A stretch of 64,000 nucleotides of DNA from assembly GCA_018907035.1 (NCBI GenBank), contig JACCIC010000281.1:124001-188000 (forward strand), read 5' to 3'. The DNA comes from Sycobia sp. Sy_11. Lineage: Eukaryota > Arthropoda > Insecta > Hymenoptera > Epichrysomallidae. The notes beneath the pieces were generated by a model. The model saw only the letters and a program-made list of their open reading frames with translations. It made no database searches and was not told where the DNA came from. A program made the translations under genes and the position numbers. Of the stretch, positions 8,976 to 18,973 are shown in pieces (position 1 is the first letter of the stretch; the number at the start of each line of letters is the position of its first letter).

Positions 8976-10193
8976 TCAACCTATAGAGAAGAAAGAAAAA
9001 AGAGAAATAGTCCGCGAACTTAAAGGCCCAGCATTGCGAGGAGAGGAGACGTACCGCTTTAATTTCAACACGTGCACCTTCGATTCAAGCCCATCCTGAG
9101 CACATAAACAGTCGGCAAAGGTAATCAAAAATTTGAAAGGGATTCTTGTACCTAAAAGGTAACTTAGAGGAGAACCACTATAGTCTTTCGTGATCCTTTC
9201 ATAAGTCTTATTGATGCCCGAGTGTCCAGCTGATGGTTCGTTATATGCCTCACGTAACACTCTACCTCGGTGGTCCACTGGTATTACAAGTTTCCAATTT
9301 TCTTGGTAGTTTGTCATGCTCTCCAAAATGGAAACCAGCCTGCGCTTATACAACATCCCATCAGGTATACGCCGCCTCTGGAACTTGTACGAGAACACTA
9401 TAATCTCTTGAATTCTCTGTGTATACCACTCGTCCTCGCTTGGCTCAAATATCGTAATCTCTTCAAACTTGTTCTCGAACATCCGGGAGAACGCGTCCGA
9501 GACACGCTGAATAGCTCCACGCCTGTGTACTATCTCGAGGTTCGACTGCTCCATCTCTAGGGCCCACCGTGACAGGCGGTCGTTAGGTTCTTCCAATTTC
9601 CTGAGCCAGCAGAGAGTACTGTGGTCTATGATTGCCGCTAACTTGCAGTCTTCTAAGTATGGTCTCAACTTCATTAGTGACCGCAACAAGGTTAAGCATT
9701 CCTTCTCTGAGATTGTATAATTGCGTTCTACGGCGATGAACACGCGATTCACGTATACTATCGGGTGTTCACCATCTTTTCCCTCATGTATCTCGACTGC
9801 CCCTATGGCGTAATTACTTACATCGCACTGGATCGAGACGGGCTTCGAAAAGTCCGGGCACACGAGTACTCGCGCGGTCATCAATGCCTCCTTTAGCTTG
9901 TTGAACGCCTCTTCTTGATCTGCATCCCAATTTCATTCCGAGACTTTATCAATAAACATCGAATACCAGACAACCGTGCCCAGGAACCGACGTAGCTGCT
10001 TCGCGGTCCTCGGCGCTGGAAACTGTAGCAATGGTCGTACTTTCTCAAGGTCCGATCTCAGACCTTCACGACCCAAAAGGAAATTGATGTACGCCACTTT
10101 AGAACAACAAAATTCGCACCTCGTCATCCATTTAATAGGGTGCGTCTGATACGGAATACTACGGTGGAGACGCTGCTGGTCGAACTGTGACAA
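8976..10193 (-). pseudogene. pol: Gypsy fragment 2: RT C-terminus, RNase H, integrase zinc domain
   Basis: A single minus-strand frame broken by one TGA at 9930-9932. In order: the RT connection region (R-P-L-L-Q-F-P-A-P-R-T-A-K-Q-L-R-R-F-L-G, Y-S-M-F-I-D), then RNase H with catalytic-type residues in Q-C-D-V-S-N-Y-A-I-G, S-E-K-E-C-L and I-I-D-H-S-T-L, then the start of the integrase zinc-binding domain (R-V-L-R-E-A-Y-N-E-P-S-A-G-H-S-G). After that, at about 9170, the sequence stops resembling integrase and runs into unrelated residues, so the element is 3'-truncated there. RT palm motifs are also missing upstream. Confidence 0.88.
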
Positions 10194-10204
10194 GATCTAT
10201 CGAC

Positions 10205-10590
10205 AATTTACTTTCTCTTGCATTCGTAGCCGCTCCTCTTCGTTCCGGTCTATCCGGTTTGCAAGGCTGGCGGTCGCAATGACTCCCGGTCAGACCGTAA
10301 ACAGCTGGCCGCCGGTGCCGATACGGTGTTTCCCGCCATGGTATGCGGCGACGTGGTGGTGGTGCTGGTCGTGGCCGTGAGCGTCACGGCTCTGCCCAAA
10401 ATTTGAGCAAAGATAGACGTCGATGCTCTTAGGCTGTCGAACGGGTTCGCCCCACCGTTGTCAGCGGAATCACTCACTCCGGAATCTCGATCTGACCCAA
10501 AGTGGTCACTAGGCGTCCTCGACGTGTACGGCATCCTGACAACGTTTGTCAATGAGAGAATCGTCGACATCACGAGTCTGGTCAACGCCC
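10205..10590 (-). pseudogene. Possible gag-like remnant upstream of Gypsy fragment 2
   Basis: A 111-codon minus frame (10250-10585), rich in Ser/Thr, followed by a charged stretch reading N-E-E-E-R-L-R-M-Q-E-K-V at about 10205-10245. It lies just upstream of the pol fragment in the same orientation, where a gag N-terminus or leader would be, with the rest of gag and most of pol deleted between. No gag domain motif is visible, so the assignment rests on position. Confidence 0.35.
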
Positions 10591-10599
10591 TGTGTGAGT

Positions 10600-11267
10600 G
10601 ACGAATCCCGATCTTCTTTATTCCCCATCGTCCAGATCACATCTAAGGATCGATCTTGATTACGAAGTACCGCTCTCAGAAGCCGTTTCAGAAGTCCGTA
10701 CAGTCAACGAATTCGACCGTACATCTTCCAGGCCCCATCGGATTAGTCCATAATCAGCTCCAAAGAAACGTTACTCGTATCGCTCTTCACACATACCATG
10801 GTCACTTCTAGGAGTTTCAGCCTCGTCTAGTCGCTTCCAGGTGTGATGATTCCATTCGAAACACGATCTACTTTACCGTCCGGAATCGTGTCGGGCGAGG
10901 ACGATGGTGCAGGCGTATAGGAGATAAAATGGGCATTGGGCCCGAATCACGTGAAAGTGGGTTGGTCGGTACAATAAATTCAATTTGAGTATGCATATAA
11001 TCAATATTAAAATTATCTGACGCTTACCTTAGCCCTGTTACCTCTAGAAGGGATCAAATGGAAAAAATGAAACGAGCGTAATTAAATATTCTATATATCT
11101 AATAATATCATCTAGCGTAATGAAATATTTGTCTTCGTGTCAACCAACTCTACAAATTTCCACGAGATCATCGATTTTTCAGATTTATTACTGATTTGTC
11201 TTCCTGAAAAGGAAAACACAATGCGAGGTGGCTGGCAAGCGATCGGCAATATCCGATAGGTACCAAA
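10600..11267. other. Unassigned sequence
   Basis: Mixed composition with no open frame, RNA motif or match elsewhere in the window that I can see. The first 320 bp are moderately GC-rich and may belong to the Gypsy fragment to the left. Confidence 0.4.
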
Positions 11268-11275
11268 AAATATAT

Positions 11276-11324
<49 letters not shown>
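11268..11324. repeat. (TA)n microsatellite
   Basis: About 57 bp of TA alternation with one G interruption near the start. Open frames of Tyr-Ile repeats across it are artefacts. Confidence 0.95.
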
Positions 11325-11326
<2 letters not shown>

Positions 11327-12380
11327 AGATGTGCCACAAATTATCAACAAATAAAATGCATCAATAGTTAATTTCATAACATATAATCAACAATCAATAA
11401 TAATATATCTCAAACCGGAAAATTCGGTTCGGGGCTCGACTGTCCCAGACCCGTCTTTCGCTTCGTACGCCCCTAGGCGGTCTGAATCTATAGGTGCAAA
11501 TCGTAGGACATCGTCGTTGCAAAATGGGAGGCTCTCGGGTGACCAAAGCAATCACACCTCGTCGAAAAAAATTTTTCAAATCCTATTTACTGGAATTCCC
11601 AATATTCCGGCGCGCTCAGCCGGACGATTTGCGTAACAAAGTATTATACGGACGAGTCGGTTGCCGGTCGTTGGTGGTACGCAACGACGTGACTATATCG
11701 AGGCGGCGACCGGGATCGTGCGCATTAATTGGATAGTTCGTTACAGCTCGTTATCTAGTCTCGTAACTACCGGAAGACGTGGCTGTAAATGGCAACACAG
11801 TATGTGTTCTAGCTAGTTTGCCAATTTGGCGTTCAATAATACTTCTGAGACTGATATAATTTGTTATACCAAAGAAGAAATTGTTTGCCACGTCAACTTT
11901 ATCAACAAAATAGATGGAAAAAGAAAGGAATCCGTATTAAAGTAATCAAGTTTGTCTGAAACGTCGGAGATTACGATTTAGCATTACGAAGTACACTTCT
12001 GTTGTTGAACTAAATTTAAACATGACCGTATGAAGCAGTTTAAGAAAATCACACATTTATTCGCAAATTTTTAGCTTTTGGCCATTTCTTCAATAAAAAT
12101 TTGAAAAATAGTTTGAATTTTAAAATTATATATTTAAATGATATAATGCTTATTTAATATTTTATTTAAATTTAAATCAAATATGGTAACTGTTTCAAAA
12201 AAAAAACTCTGACCAATAACTCAACTTGATATGTTCGTACATAAATTTATATATGTGATACTATCGTAAGGCTGAATCTCTTTCTTCTTGAAAAAATAAA
12301 TGCGAAAATTTAATGACACCTTCTCACAAAGAACTTACAAATTACGATGGAATAAAATAATAAAATAATAATAAAATAAA
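11325..12380. other. Unassigned sequence with a GC-richer core
   Basis: Positions 11415-11800 are GC-richer and contain short overlapping frames on both strands without a recognised domain; the flanks are AT-rich. This could be another decayed LTR, but no pair, target duplication or promoter motif supports it. Confidence 0.35.
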
Positions 12381-12470
12381 AATTAATAAATATTTTCATT
12401 AGGAGTACAGCCCAATTAAATCAATCGAAAATAATCAATATACAAAAATAATAAAAATAAAAATTATAAT

Positions 12471-12485
12471 GACAGTCAGACTGTC
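12471..12485. repeat. 15 bp palindrome GACAGTCAGACTGTC, PLE C
   Basis: Identical to the palindrome at 4609-4623 although the rest of this PLE copy is heavily mutated. The neighbouring second palindrome is present as 'caatctgactgtc' at about 12563. Confidence 0.9.
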
Positions 12486-12724
12486 CTAGTATAAAATCAG
12501 CCCCGTAAACTAACCTGAAAATAAGAATATTAGCTGAAAAAAATTTTATGTTAGTAAAGTGCAATCTGACTGTCCCAACCACCCTTACCTAATTGAAGAC
12601 GTAGTCAGGGACGACATCAGGAACTAAACTAAGTCTTATATTCAATTCTATATATACCCTATCCCCACTACCAAATTCAGTAAATTAAATATAAAATCCC
12701 CCTCTACACAAAATGTTCAAAACC

Positions 12725-13037
12725 AATCAATTTAATAAGGAATGATAAATGTTGATATTTACTACATTGATAATATAATAAACTCTAACATTAAATTCAC
12801 ATTATTTTGATTCTTTCAAATGTGAATACTTTCAAGACTTTCCCTTTGATACTTATTATTAATACCATTCTTTAAAATATCCATATTCACAAAATCGAAA
12901 GAATGTAAAATCTTTAAACAATGCTCCTTTAAACCGGAAGTAATAATGAACTACGTAAACTATATTTATGTTCATAAATTTTATGTTCTTTTCTAAATAT
13001 CTACCTGTCCAATGTAGTATTTATTACAATCCATATA
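12725..13037 (-). pseudogene. PLE C: GIY-YIG endonuclease remnant, C-terminal side
   Basis: DNA here matches PLE B 4885-5175 (for example 'ctctaacattaaattcacatta', 'aaacaatgctc', 'actatatttatg') but carries small deletions that destroy the frame. It is cut at the TA at 13036-13037 by a mariner; the rest of the endonuclease continues at 14325. Confidence 0.8.
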
Positions 13038-14324
13038 TTAGGAGTGTGAATAAGTCTTTCCCGTTTTTTGTAAGAGATGGCGCCACCAATACTGTGCGAG
13101 TATTCAATGGTTACATATGTCATAATCAAAGCTTATTCATATGTCAACAATTCCATACTAACACATTAGTTAAAATTTTTTCGCATCATAAATTTTTGAT
13201 ATCGTGAAAATGTCGAAATTTGAGCCGAGTCGACGTCATTTGCGGGAAGTTTCACTTTATTGGTTCAATTTGAAGAAATCTGCTGCCGAGACGCATGGAT
13301 TGCTTCAGGAGGCTTATGGAGAAGGTTGTGTCGATGATTCAAGTGTTCGCGGATGGTTTCGACGCTTCAAAAGCGGTGATTTCGACGTGGAAGACAAGGA
13401 GCGTTCTGGGCGGCCGCAAATCTTTGAAGATCGAGAATTGGCGACTTTGCTTGATGAAGATTCTTGCCAAACGCAAGAAGAACTTGCTGAAGCATTGGGA
13501 GTTGACCGAACAACCATTTCCAAGCGTTTGAAAGCCATGGGAATGATCCAAAAGCAAGGAAATTGGGTGCCGTACGAACTGAAGCTGAGAGACGTCGAAC
13601 GGCGTTTTTTCACTTGCGAACAGCTGCTTCAGCGACATAAAAGAAAGGGTTTTCTGCATCGTATCGTGACTGGCGATGAAAAGTGGATACGTTACGATAA
13701 TCCGAAGCGAAGAAAATCATGGGGACTACCCGGCCATGCATTATCATCGACGGCCAAGCCAAATATTCATGGCGCCAAGCTCATGCTCTGTATATGGTGG
13801 GACCAGCTAGGTGTGGTTTACTATGAGCTTCTGAAACCGAATGAAAGGATCACAGGCGAGGTCTATCGACGACAATTGATGCGTTTGAGCCGCGCACTGC
13901 GAGAAAAACGGCCACAATACTCCGACAGGCACGACAAAGTTATTTTGCAACATGACAATGCTCGCCCACATGTTGCACCGCCGGTGAAAATATACTTAGA
14001 AACGCTCAAATGGGAAGTCCTACCCCACCCGCCGTATAGTCGAGACGTTGCTCCGTCTGATTACCATCTCTTCAGATCGATGACGCATGGCCTGGCTGAC
14101 GAGCACTTCCATTCCTACGAGGAAGCCAAAAAATGGGTGGATGACTGGATAGAGGCCAAACCGGTCGAATTTTTTCGCAACGGGATTCGTATGTTGCCAG
14201 AAAGATGGGAAAAAGTTGTAGCTAGCGATGGCCAATACTTCCAATAATTCATTTGTAACCATTTTTTCACAATAAAGGCTCAAAATTTGAAAAAAAAGCG
14301 GGAAAGACTTATTCACATACCTGA
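13038..14324 (+). mobile_element. Mariner element 1, complete, 1287 bp, inside PLE C
   Basis: The left terminus begins TTAGGAGTGTGAATAAGTC at 13038. The right terminus, read inward on the minus strand from 14324, begins TCAGGTATGTGAATAAGTC. The repeats match for about 30 bp, continuing into tttcccg and a T run. The element is flanked by TA on both sides (13036-13037 and 14325-14326), the expected mariner target duplication. PLE sequence is continuous across it. It encodes one transposase (13210-14247), and a near-identical second copy lies at 44846-46131. Confidence 0.97.
13210..14247 (+). CDS. Mariner transposase, full length (345 aa)
   Basis: This is a complete DD34D cut-and-paste transposase that would bind the element ends and move it between TA sites. 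I start it at the ATG at 13210, giving 345 residues, the usual mariner length. The N-terminal third has two helix-turn-helix regions: one up to R-G-W-F-R-R-F-K-S-G-D-F-D, then the linker R-S-G-R-P, then E-E-L-A-E-A-L-G-V-D-R-T-T-I-S-K-R-L. The catalytic Asp residues are in T-G-D-E-K-W, Q-H-D-N-A-R-P-H and A-P-S-D-Y-H-L-F, the last two 34 residues apart. The conserved Y-S-P-D before the third Asp reads Y-S-R-D; the sister copy keeps Pro. W-V-P-Y-E-L matches the W-V-P-H-E-L motif with His changed to Tyr. It closely resembles mariners known from ants. Activity is not assured because of the Pro to Arg change. Confidence 0.95.
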   Translation: MSKFEPSRRHLREVSLYWFNLKKSAAETHGLLQEAYGEGCVDDSSVRGWFRRFKSGDFDVEDKERSGRPQIFEDRELATLLDEDSCQTQEELAEALGVDRTTISKRLKAMGMIQKQGNWVPYELKLRDVERRFFTCEQLLQRHKRKGFLHRIVTGDEKWIRYDNPKRRKSWGLPGHALSSTAKPNIHGAKLMLCIWWDQLGVVYYELLKPNERITGEVYRRQLMRLSRALREKRPQYSDRHDKVILQHDNARPHVAPPVKIYLETLKWEVLPHPPYSRDVAPSDYHLFRSMTHGLADEHFHSYEEAKKWVDDWIEAKPVEFFRNGIRMLPERWEKVVASDGQYFQ

Positions 14325-14660
14325 TAATTTATTTTGTAAACAACTCCAGATTTTAAACAGAAATCATCCTTATCTTTTTATTAAACAACTTACTTAAATT
14401 ATTGCTATTTTTAAGCAAATTTGAATGTTATATTTCCGAAAATTTCTTTTAATTCTTTCAGATAATCCTCTAACATATGGTCAGACAATAATTTTGCCTA
14501 TGTTAACATCGACTCGTGCATTTTGTTTATTTTCGGTATTATAAATGTCAAACAATCTCTCAACATTTAATTTAATAATAAAATCAATTGGATATCCATT
14601 ATAAATGTAGATTTCCCTTACTATTTGCAAATTATTCTGTCAAAAATGCTTATCTGACAA
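14325..14660 (-). pseudogene. PLE C: GIY-YIG endonuclease remnant, N-terminal side
   Basis: Continuation of the PLE endonuclease after the mariner. 'attttgtaaacaactcc' directly follows the TA at 14325-14326, just as 'attttgtaaacaactcc' follows the equivalent site in PLE B at about 5180. The region matches PLE B through to the linker with RT, but several small deletions break the frame. Confidence 0.8.
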
Positions 14661-14732
14661 TTTTATTGCTCTGTCAATGATACCTTTCAGTGCTCCAATT
14701 TTTTTTTTTGGAGCCATTAATTTGTTTCCAAA

Positions 14733-15326
14733 TTAATGGTGTGAATTAAAATCTAAAAACCTACTTGTCCAAGTAGGTTTTTTGCACCAATTAAGCTTCA
14801 CTTTAATATTACTGCATCTAATGATATTAATGTCCATAAAACTCAACAGATTAGTGACTTCACTCTCCCTTGTAAATTTAATACTGTCGTGTACAGAATA
14901 AAAAACGTCCACCATTTAATCCACAAAAACTTCTGGAATAATTGCAAAGATATCTTCAACATATATCTTAAATATCATTCGTTCAAAAACCGATTTTGAC
15001 AAAGCAATACTTTGCAATTTTTCCATAACTAAATTGGCTATAACCGGTGACAAAGATGACCTCATTGGACATCCGTATTTTTATTCATAAAATTTATTAT
15101 CAAACGAAAACATTGTGTTATTTAAAACTAAATTAATTGCTTTAATAAATTCATTCATTGTTAATTCTGTATGTAAATTAATTTCATGCCATTTTTCTTG
15201 TATAATATTATTTAATAATTCTAAAAGTACATTTATAAATAAAGATACCACATCCAATGAAATTATCTTGTAGAAGAACTTCATAATAACATTTAAGATA
15301 AGACACAGTTCAAAGATTGTTCTCAT
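14733..15326 (-). pseudogene. PLE C: reverse transcriptase remnant
   Basis: Two short minus frames hold RT pieces. The one at 15081-15326 contains I-I-S-L-D-V-V-S-L-F-I-N-V, which is RT motif A with the catalytic Asp. The one at 14733-14915 covers the region after motif C (M-V-D-V-F-Y-S-V-H-D ... F-M-D-I-N). Between them, at about 14930-15080, DNA homologous to the GCPMGSPLSP and RYVDD motifs of PLE D is present but mutated. No functional enzyme. Confidence 0.85.
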
Positions 15327-15330
15327 TTAC

Positions 15331-16485
15331 TAGAAACACTAATCCTCAATTTCAAATTTTGACTGCCGATGCTATTTACTAGCTTGATTTAAGTGTCAGG
15401 TTATACCATAATTCCGTTAATAATTGTTTGTTTTTTTTTGGTAAAACGTATATCAATATCAACAAAATTAACACTCGAGGTTGTATGAAAGAGCGTTTTA
15501 TAAATTTTATAGTACGCATACAATGTCTATTTCTTCTATTCGTATAATAGGAAAAATTCAAAAGAAATATTATTCACTTGATTATTGCACTCGAAACTAA
15601 CATCGAAATTTAAAAAACAAATTTCTTCTTTAATGCCTCATTATTTGATCGTCATGCCGTAATAGTTTATTAAATAAATCAAGGATTAAGTTATAAACAT
15701 GACAAAAGAAAATACTTTTAAACTATTAACAGAATATTAAGTAGTATTAGTAAACTTTTTTTGTGAGTGTCTGAGTTAAATTACAAGATTATGGCAATGT
15801 AATGCCTAATCCATTTGTGTTTTTATTCAATTATAATTTTATTTTTATAATTTACTTGATAAATCTTTAATTGTATACTAATAAAACATAAACTGCATAA
15901 AAATAAGTGACTTACATCGTAGCACTAAAATATTATTTGATAATCCTTGGCTTTTATCAATTTATTAACGTGAATTAATTAGCATAATTTGTCAGTTATT
16001 TGTAAAAACAATTATGAGGTTGGGTTTAGATCAAAGATTAATAACGATTTTTTTCAGGATTTGTGCATTCATATTTAAAACTTTTTTTTATGCACACTGT
16101 TCATCGTAGCTTAATTTATTCATAAATTGTACATTTCTAACAGTAGATTCGGAAATTCTTTAAATTATAATAATATGTTATTTTTTGCGTATCTTACAAT
16201 TAATGTAATGACAACAAAGTACAATTTACTGTTTTCCTTTAAATTTTCAACAACATACTATTTCATTATATCCCCTTTTTTTATCCGCAATCAAGAACAA
16301 GAAACAGAAAGTGAATCATGATTCTATATAAACTTTCTTATTTCTAGAAACACGTCGTAAAAGATTCCTAAATCTATCTTAAAAGCAGAAATAAATTATT
16401 ATCGATCTTGAGTTACTCTTAAAGCTCAATTGATAAATTCCTTAAACTGTCAATGTCTTTCATTTTTGAAAAATATGCTCATGAC
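15331..16485. other. AT-rich unassigned sequence
   Basis: About 1.15 kb with poly-A and poly-T runs. The short frames (15379-15561 minus, 16127-16321 plus) have no recognised domain. The first ~250 bp may be further decayed PLE C sequence, but I cannot align it to PLE D. Confidence 0.4.
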
Positions 16486-16489
16486 TCAG

Positions 16490-16845
16490 GGACTCAGTCC
16501 CTTATGAGGAGCCGTAGCGAGCTCGAAACGTTGGACAAGTCTTCAATTAGGTAAGGGTGTTGGGGACAGTCAGACTGCAGTTTACTAACAAAGAATTTTT
16601 TCAGCTAATATTTTATTTTCAGATTAGTCTACGGGGGTGAATTTAAAGAAGGACAGTCTGACTGTCATTATAATTTTAATTTAATTTTTAATTTAATTTT
16701 TATTTTTAATGTTTATTTTATTTTTTATTTTTATTTTATTTTTATTTTATTTTTATTTTATTTTTATTTTTATTTTTATTTTATTTTTAGATTGAATTGA
16801 TTGGACTGTAAGACCAATAAAAAATATTTATTAATTTGTCATAAA
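16490..16845 (+). mobile_element. PLE terminal fragment starting at the ribozyme
   Basis: On the plus strand this copy contains only the PLE tail: ribozyme region (16492-16541), the two palindromes (16565-16577 partial and 16652-16666 perfect), a T-rich tract (16680-16790) and 'ggactgtaagaccaataaaaaatattt' at about 16802. No endonuclease sequence precedes the ribozyme; 16440-16488 is unrelated AT-rich DNA. It therefore begins at or very near the ribozyme. The far right end is lost at about 16845. Confidence 0.85.
16492..16541 (+). ncRNA. Hammerhead ribozyme with a core mutation
   Basis: Stem II (GAGC/GCUC), GAAAC, GUU and GGAC are identical to the PLE B ribozyme, but the core reads CUUAUGAG instead of CUGAUGAG. 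The invariant G5 is replaced by U. Stem I still pairs (GUCC/GGAC). Loss of G5 is known to abolish hammerhead cleavage, so this copy should be inactive. Confidence 0.8.
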
Positions 16846-17517
16846 TAATAATAATTTCAACATAATAAATAATAATAATAATAAATTAATTTTATGCTAA
16901 TTTACATTGAACACTGTTGAGATGACTTCGTTTATTTCCTTTAAAGTTCTGCATATAATTCATATTTTAATAGGCATAAATAGTAACTCCAAGATTTGTA
17001 ATAGAAGAACTATATATACTGTATTAACTTCTAAATTTGTATATACTCCTTAATCACCATAATAAATATTTGTTTTTTTTTTGTATTAATAAATACATTG
17101 AAAAAAAAAAATTCCTTTAAATTTAATCTGTAACGATCCGTCTCCTATCTTCTTCTTGCAGTTTTATACTTTTTTAATTATAGGGTTCTTATGAAGATGA
17201 AGGATCGTGTCGGGATGGGTGAATGGATTAGCTGAATAACTCCTTTTTGAATTATTTTATATTCTAATAAAAGTAACTATATTTATTTAATAATAACAAC
17301 AAGAACAATTTAATAGAAACAAAATATAATGATGATTGGCTATTCCGCTCCGATTTCACTAATGACTCCCTATAACAAAAAAAAGGAAGGAGAACAAAAA
17401 AATTATAATAATTTACTATTTCATTATTTCTATTATATTATAATTTTATATTTCCGCGTATTTCATCGCAACTTAAATCCTTAATCATATTAGCGGCTAT
17501 TCGGACTCGATCGGTTT

Positions 17518-17520
<3 letters not shown>
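16846..17520. other. AT-rich unassigned sequence
   Basis: Runs of ATA/AAT repeats followed by mixed AT-rich DNA. No frame or recognised element. A slightly GC-richer piece at 17130-17235 stands out but matches nothing else in the window. Confidence 0.4.
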
Positions 17521-17567
<47 letters not shown>

Positions 17568-17600
17568 TCTCTTTCTCTTTCTCTGTCTCTCTCTCTATAT
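17521..17600. repeat. (CT)n microsatellite
   Basis: Pure CT alternation over 17521-17563, then imperfect CT with CCT, TTT and GT interruptions to about 17600. Confidence 0.95.
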
Positions 17601-17714
17601 TAAGTTTAATTTCTTATTTATCATTTATTTCCTATAACACTTTATTGATATGGATTTCCCTATCCTGATGATTTATCGACACTTTTTTATTATTCTACGT
17701 TAGTCTACATGTAT

Positions 17715-17920
17715 TACTTCGAGGAGCGCCTCGTCATTAATACATCTTCAATTTTATCTCTGACAAAGGAGCGCCTTTTCTCAAAGATAAAATCTGACTT
17801 TGAACTTTGGCAGATAAAAGAAATGCTCTGAGGAGTTTAATATATTATGTCGAGGAGCACCTCGTAAATAATATATTTTATCATTCTATTTCTAACAAAG
17901 GAGTGCCTATACTCAGAATT
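17715..17920. repeat. Direct repeat pair with GAGGAGCGCCTC palindromes
   Basis: The unit 'cgaggagcgcctcgt' ... 'tctgacaaaggagcgcc' at about 17719-17776 recurs as 'cgaggagcacctcgt' ... 'tctaacaaaggagtgcc' at about 17853-17908, offset by about 134 bp. Each unit begins with a short palindrome (cGAGGAGCGCCTCg in the first). It lies downstream of the Gypsy 3 integrase on the minus strand, where an LTR or 3' untranslated region would sit, so these may be LTR-internal repeats. Confidence 0.75.
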
Positions 17921-18475
17921 TTTCTTCTTTTTTTGTTGGTCTTCTCGAGTGTCGCTCGGTGCGAGTTTTCTTATTAGGAAATGAGTACCTTGCTCCCATA
18001 ACGCACCCATTACGACGTCGAAGATTTTGTCGTTTATAATTCGAGGACGACTATCGATTTTCGTTCAACCATGGTCATTGTACTGCTGGTGTAGCGATTC
18101 GTGGACGTGTCGGTCATCTGTTCACCGGTTCCGCATTTTCTATGTCTCTCATCGTTACTGCTATAACTTCCTCAAATCTTTCGCTGAACATTTTCTAGTA
18201 GCGTGCAGGCTTGACGAGTCTCCTAGTTATATCCCTTTTTGTAAACAATTCGCGACCTTTCGAACATTCTATTTCGCTTTCGTAGTTTACGTATATAAAC
18301 ATTTGGTTTTATTGTATATTTATAGTCGAATTACGCTCGTGTGATATAAAATTTTTAATTTTGACCAAAAATTAAAATTTTAAAATTATATTTTAGAAAA
18401 TTTACCACTACTCGGCTTCGCTTGTAAAGTCGGATTCAAAGAAATCATTTATCCCCTCGTCTTGTAGTCTCCACA
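17921..18475. other. Unassigned sequence downstream of Gypsy 3
   Basis: Moderately GC-rich DNA between the direct repeats and the 150-codon frame. A plus-strand frame at 18027-18344 shows no recognisable domain. This could be the 3' LTR of Gypsy 3, but no second LTR copy is visible to confirm it. Confidence 0.35.
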
Positions 18476-18928
18476 TTATCCTTTGTCTTTCTCCACGCAT
18501 GATTCGTCTCCTTTCGTGTCTCCTACATGTGCTGTTGGTGACCTTCTATTAAATATTATTCTGTATCCTATAAGGGTGATTGCCTCCATACCAAAGACTA
18601 CTTCTGCATTTGTTTGTTCGTTTACCACTGCAAAGTGATTTCTGAGCTTATGTCCGTGACATTTAAAAGTTACTTGAAATGTGTATGTTGACGCCACTTT
18701 TTGATATACAGATGGGCATGTTAGGACGTAGCATTGTTGGATTTCGTGTGATCCATGGGTCATGAAGGCGCCTCTACGTAGGAGTATTTCACCGCCTCTT
18801 TGTGCAATTGTAATTGTCAGTGATGTTGTGCTTATGTAAGCTCTTATATGCCACCCATAGCACTCAATGGCCACACTTAGTTCCAAAAATGGGTGGTTGA
18901 GTTTCAATTCAACAGGCTGGCATTCCAT
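18476..18928 (-). CDS. Unidentified 150-codon frame downstream of Gypsy 3 integrase
   Basis: An uninterrupted minus-strand frame that starts 45 bp beyond the end of the Gypsy 3 integrase frame, in the position of a third ORF. This is notable because the neighbouring pol is heavily broken. The product contains several cysteines and histidines (E-C-Y-G-W-H; T-F-K-C-H-G-H-K-L) and ends in a charged tail. No signal peptide or clear transmembrane segment is visible, so there is no positive evidence for an envelope-like protein. I do not recognise a family; it could be a third ORF of the element, a captured host fragment or chance. Confidence 0.35.
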   Translation of the reverse strand: MECQPVELKLNHPFLELSVAIECYGWHIRAYISTTSLTITIAQRGGEILLRRGAFMTHGSHEIQQCYVLTCPSVYQKVASTYTFQVTFKCHGHKLRNHFAVVNEQTNAEVVFGMEAITLIGYRIIFNRRSPTAHVGDTKGDESCVEKDKG

Positions 18929-18973
18929 GGTTGACTTTTGATCTATGGCTGATTTAACGTGTTTTAGGCATTT

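Larger units (their letters stand above)
12385..15330 (-). mobile_element. PLE C: decayed Penelope-like element with a mariner inserted
   Basis: Minus-strand PLE with the same order as PLE B and D. The tail is at 12385-12640, including the palindrome at 12471-12485. The ribozyme region has lost stem II, leaving only 'catcaggaacta' at about 12618. The endonuclease region is 12725-13037, then resumes at 14325-14640 after a mariner. RT pieces lie at 14733-15326. Frames are broken in many places, so this is older than PLE B and D. Confidence 0.85.

Noticed and set aside
13314..13659. Minus-strand frames opposite the mariner transposase
   Set aside because: They are shadows of the intact plus-strand transposase with its catalytic motifs; the same shadows appear opposite the second mariner.
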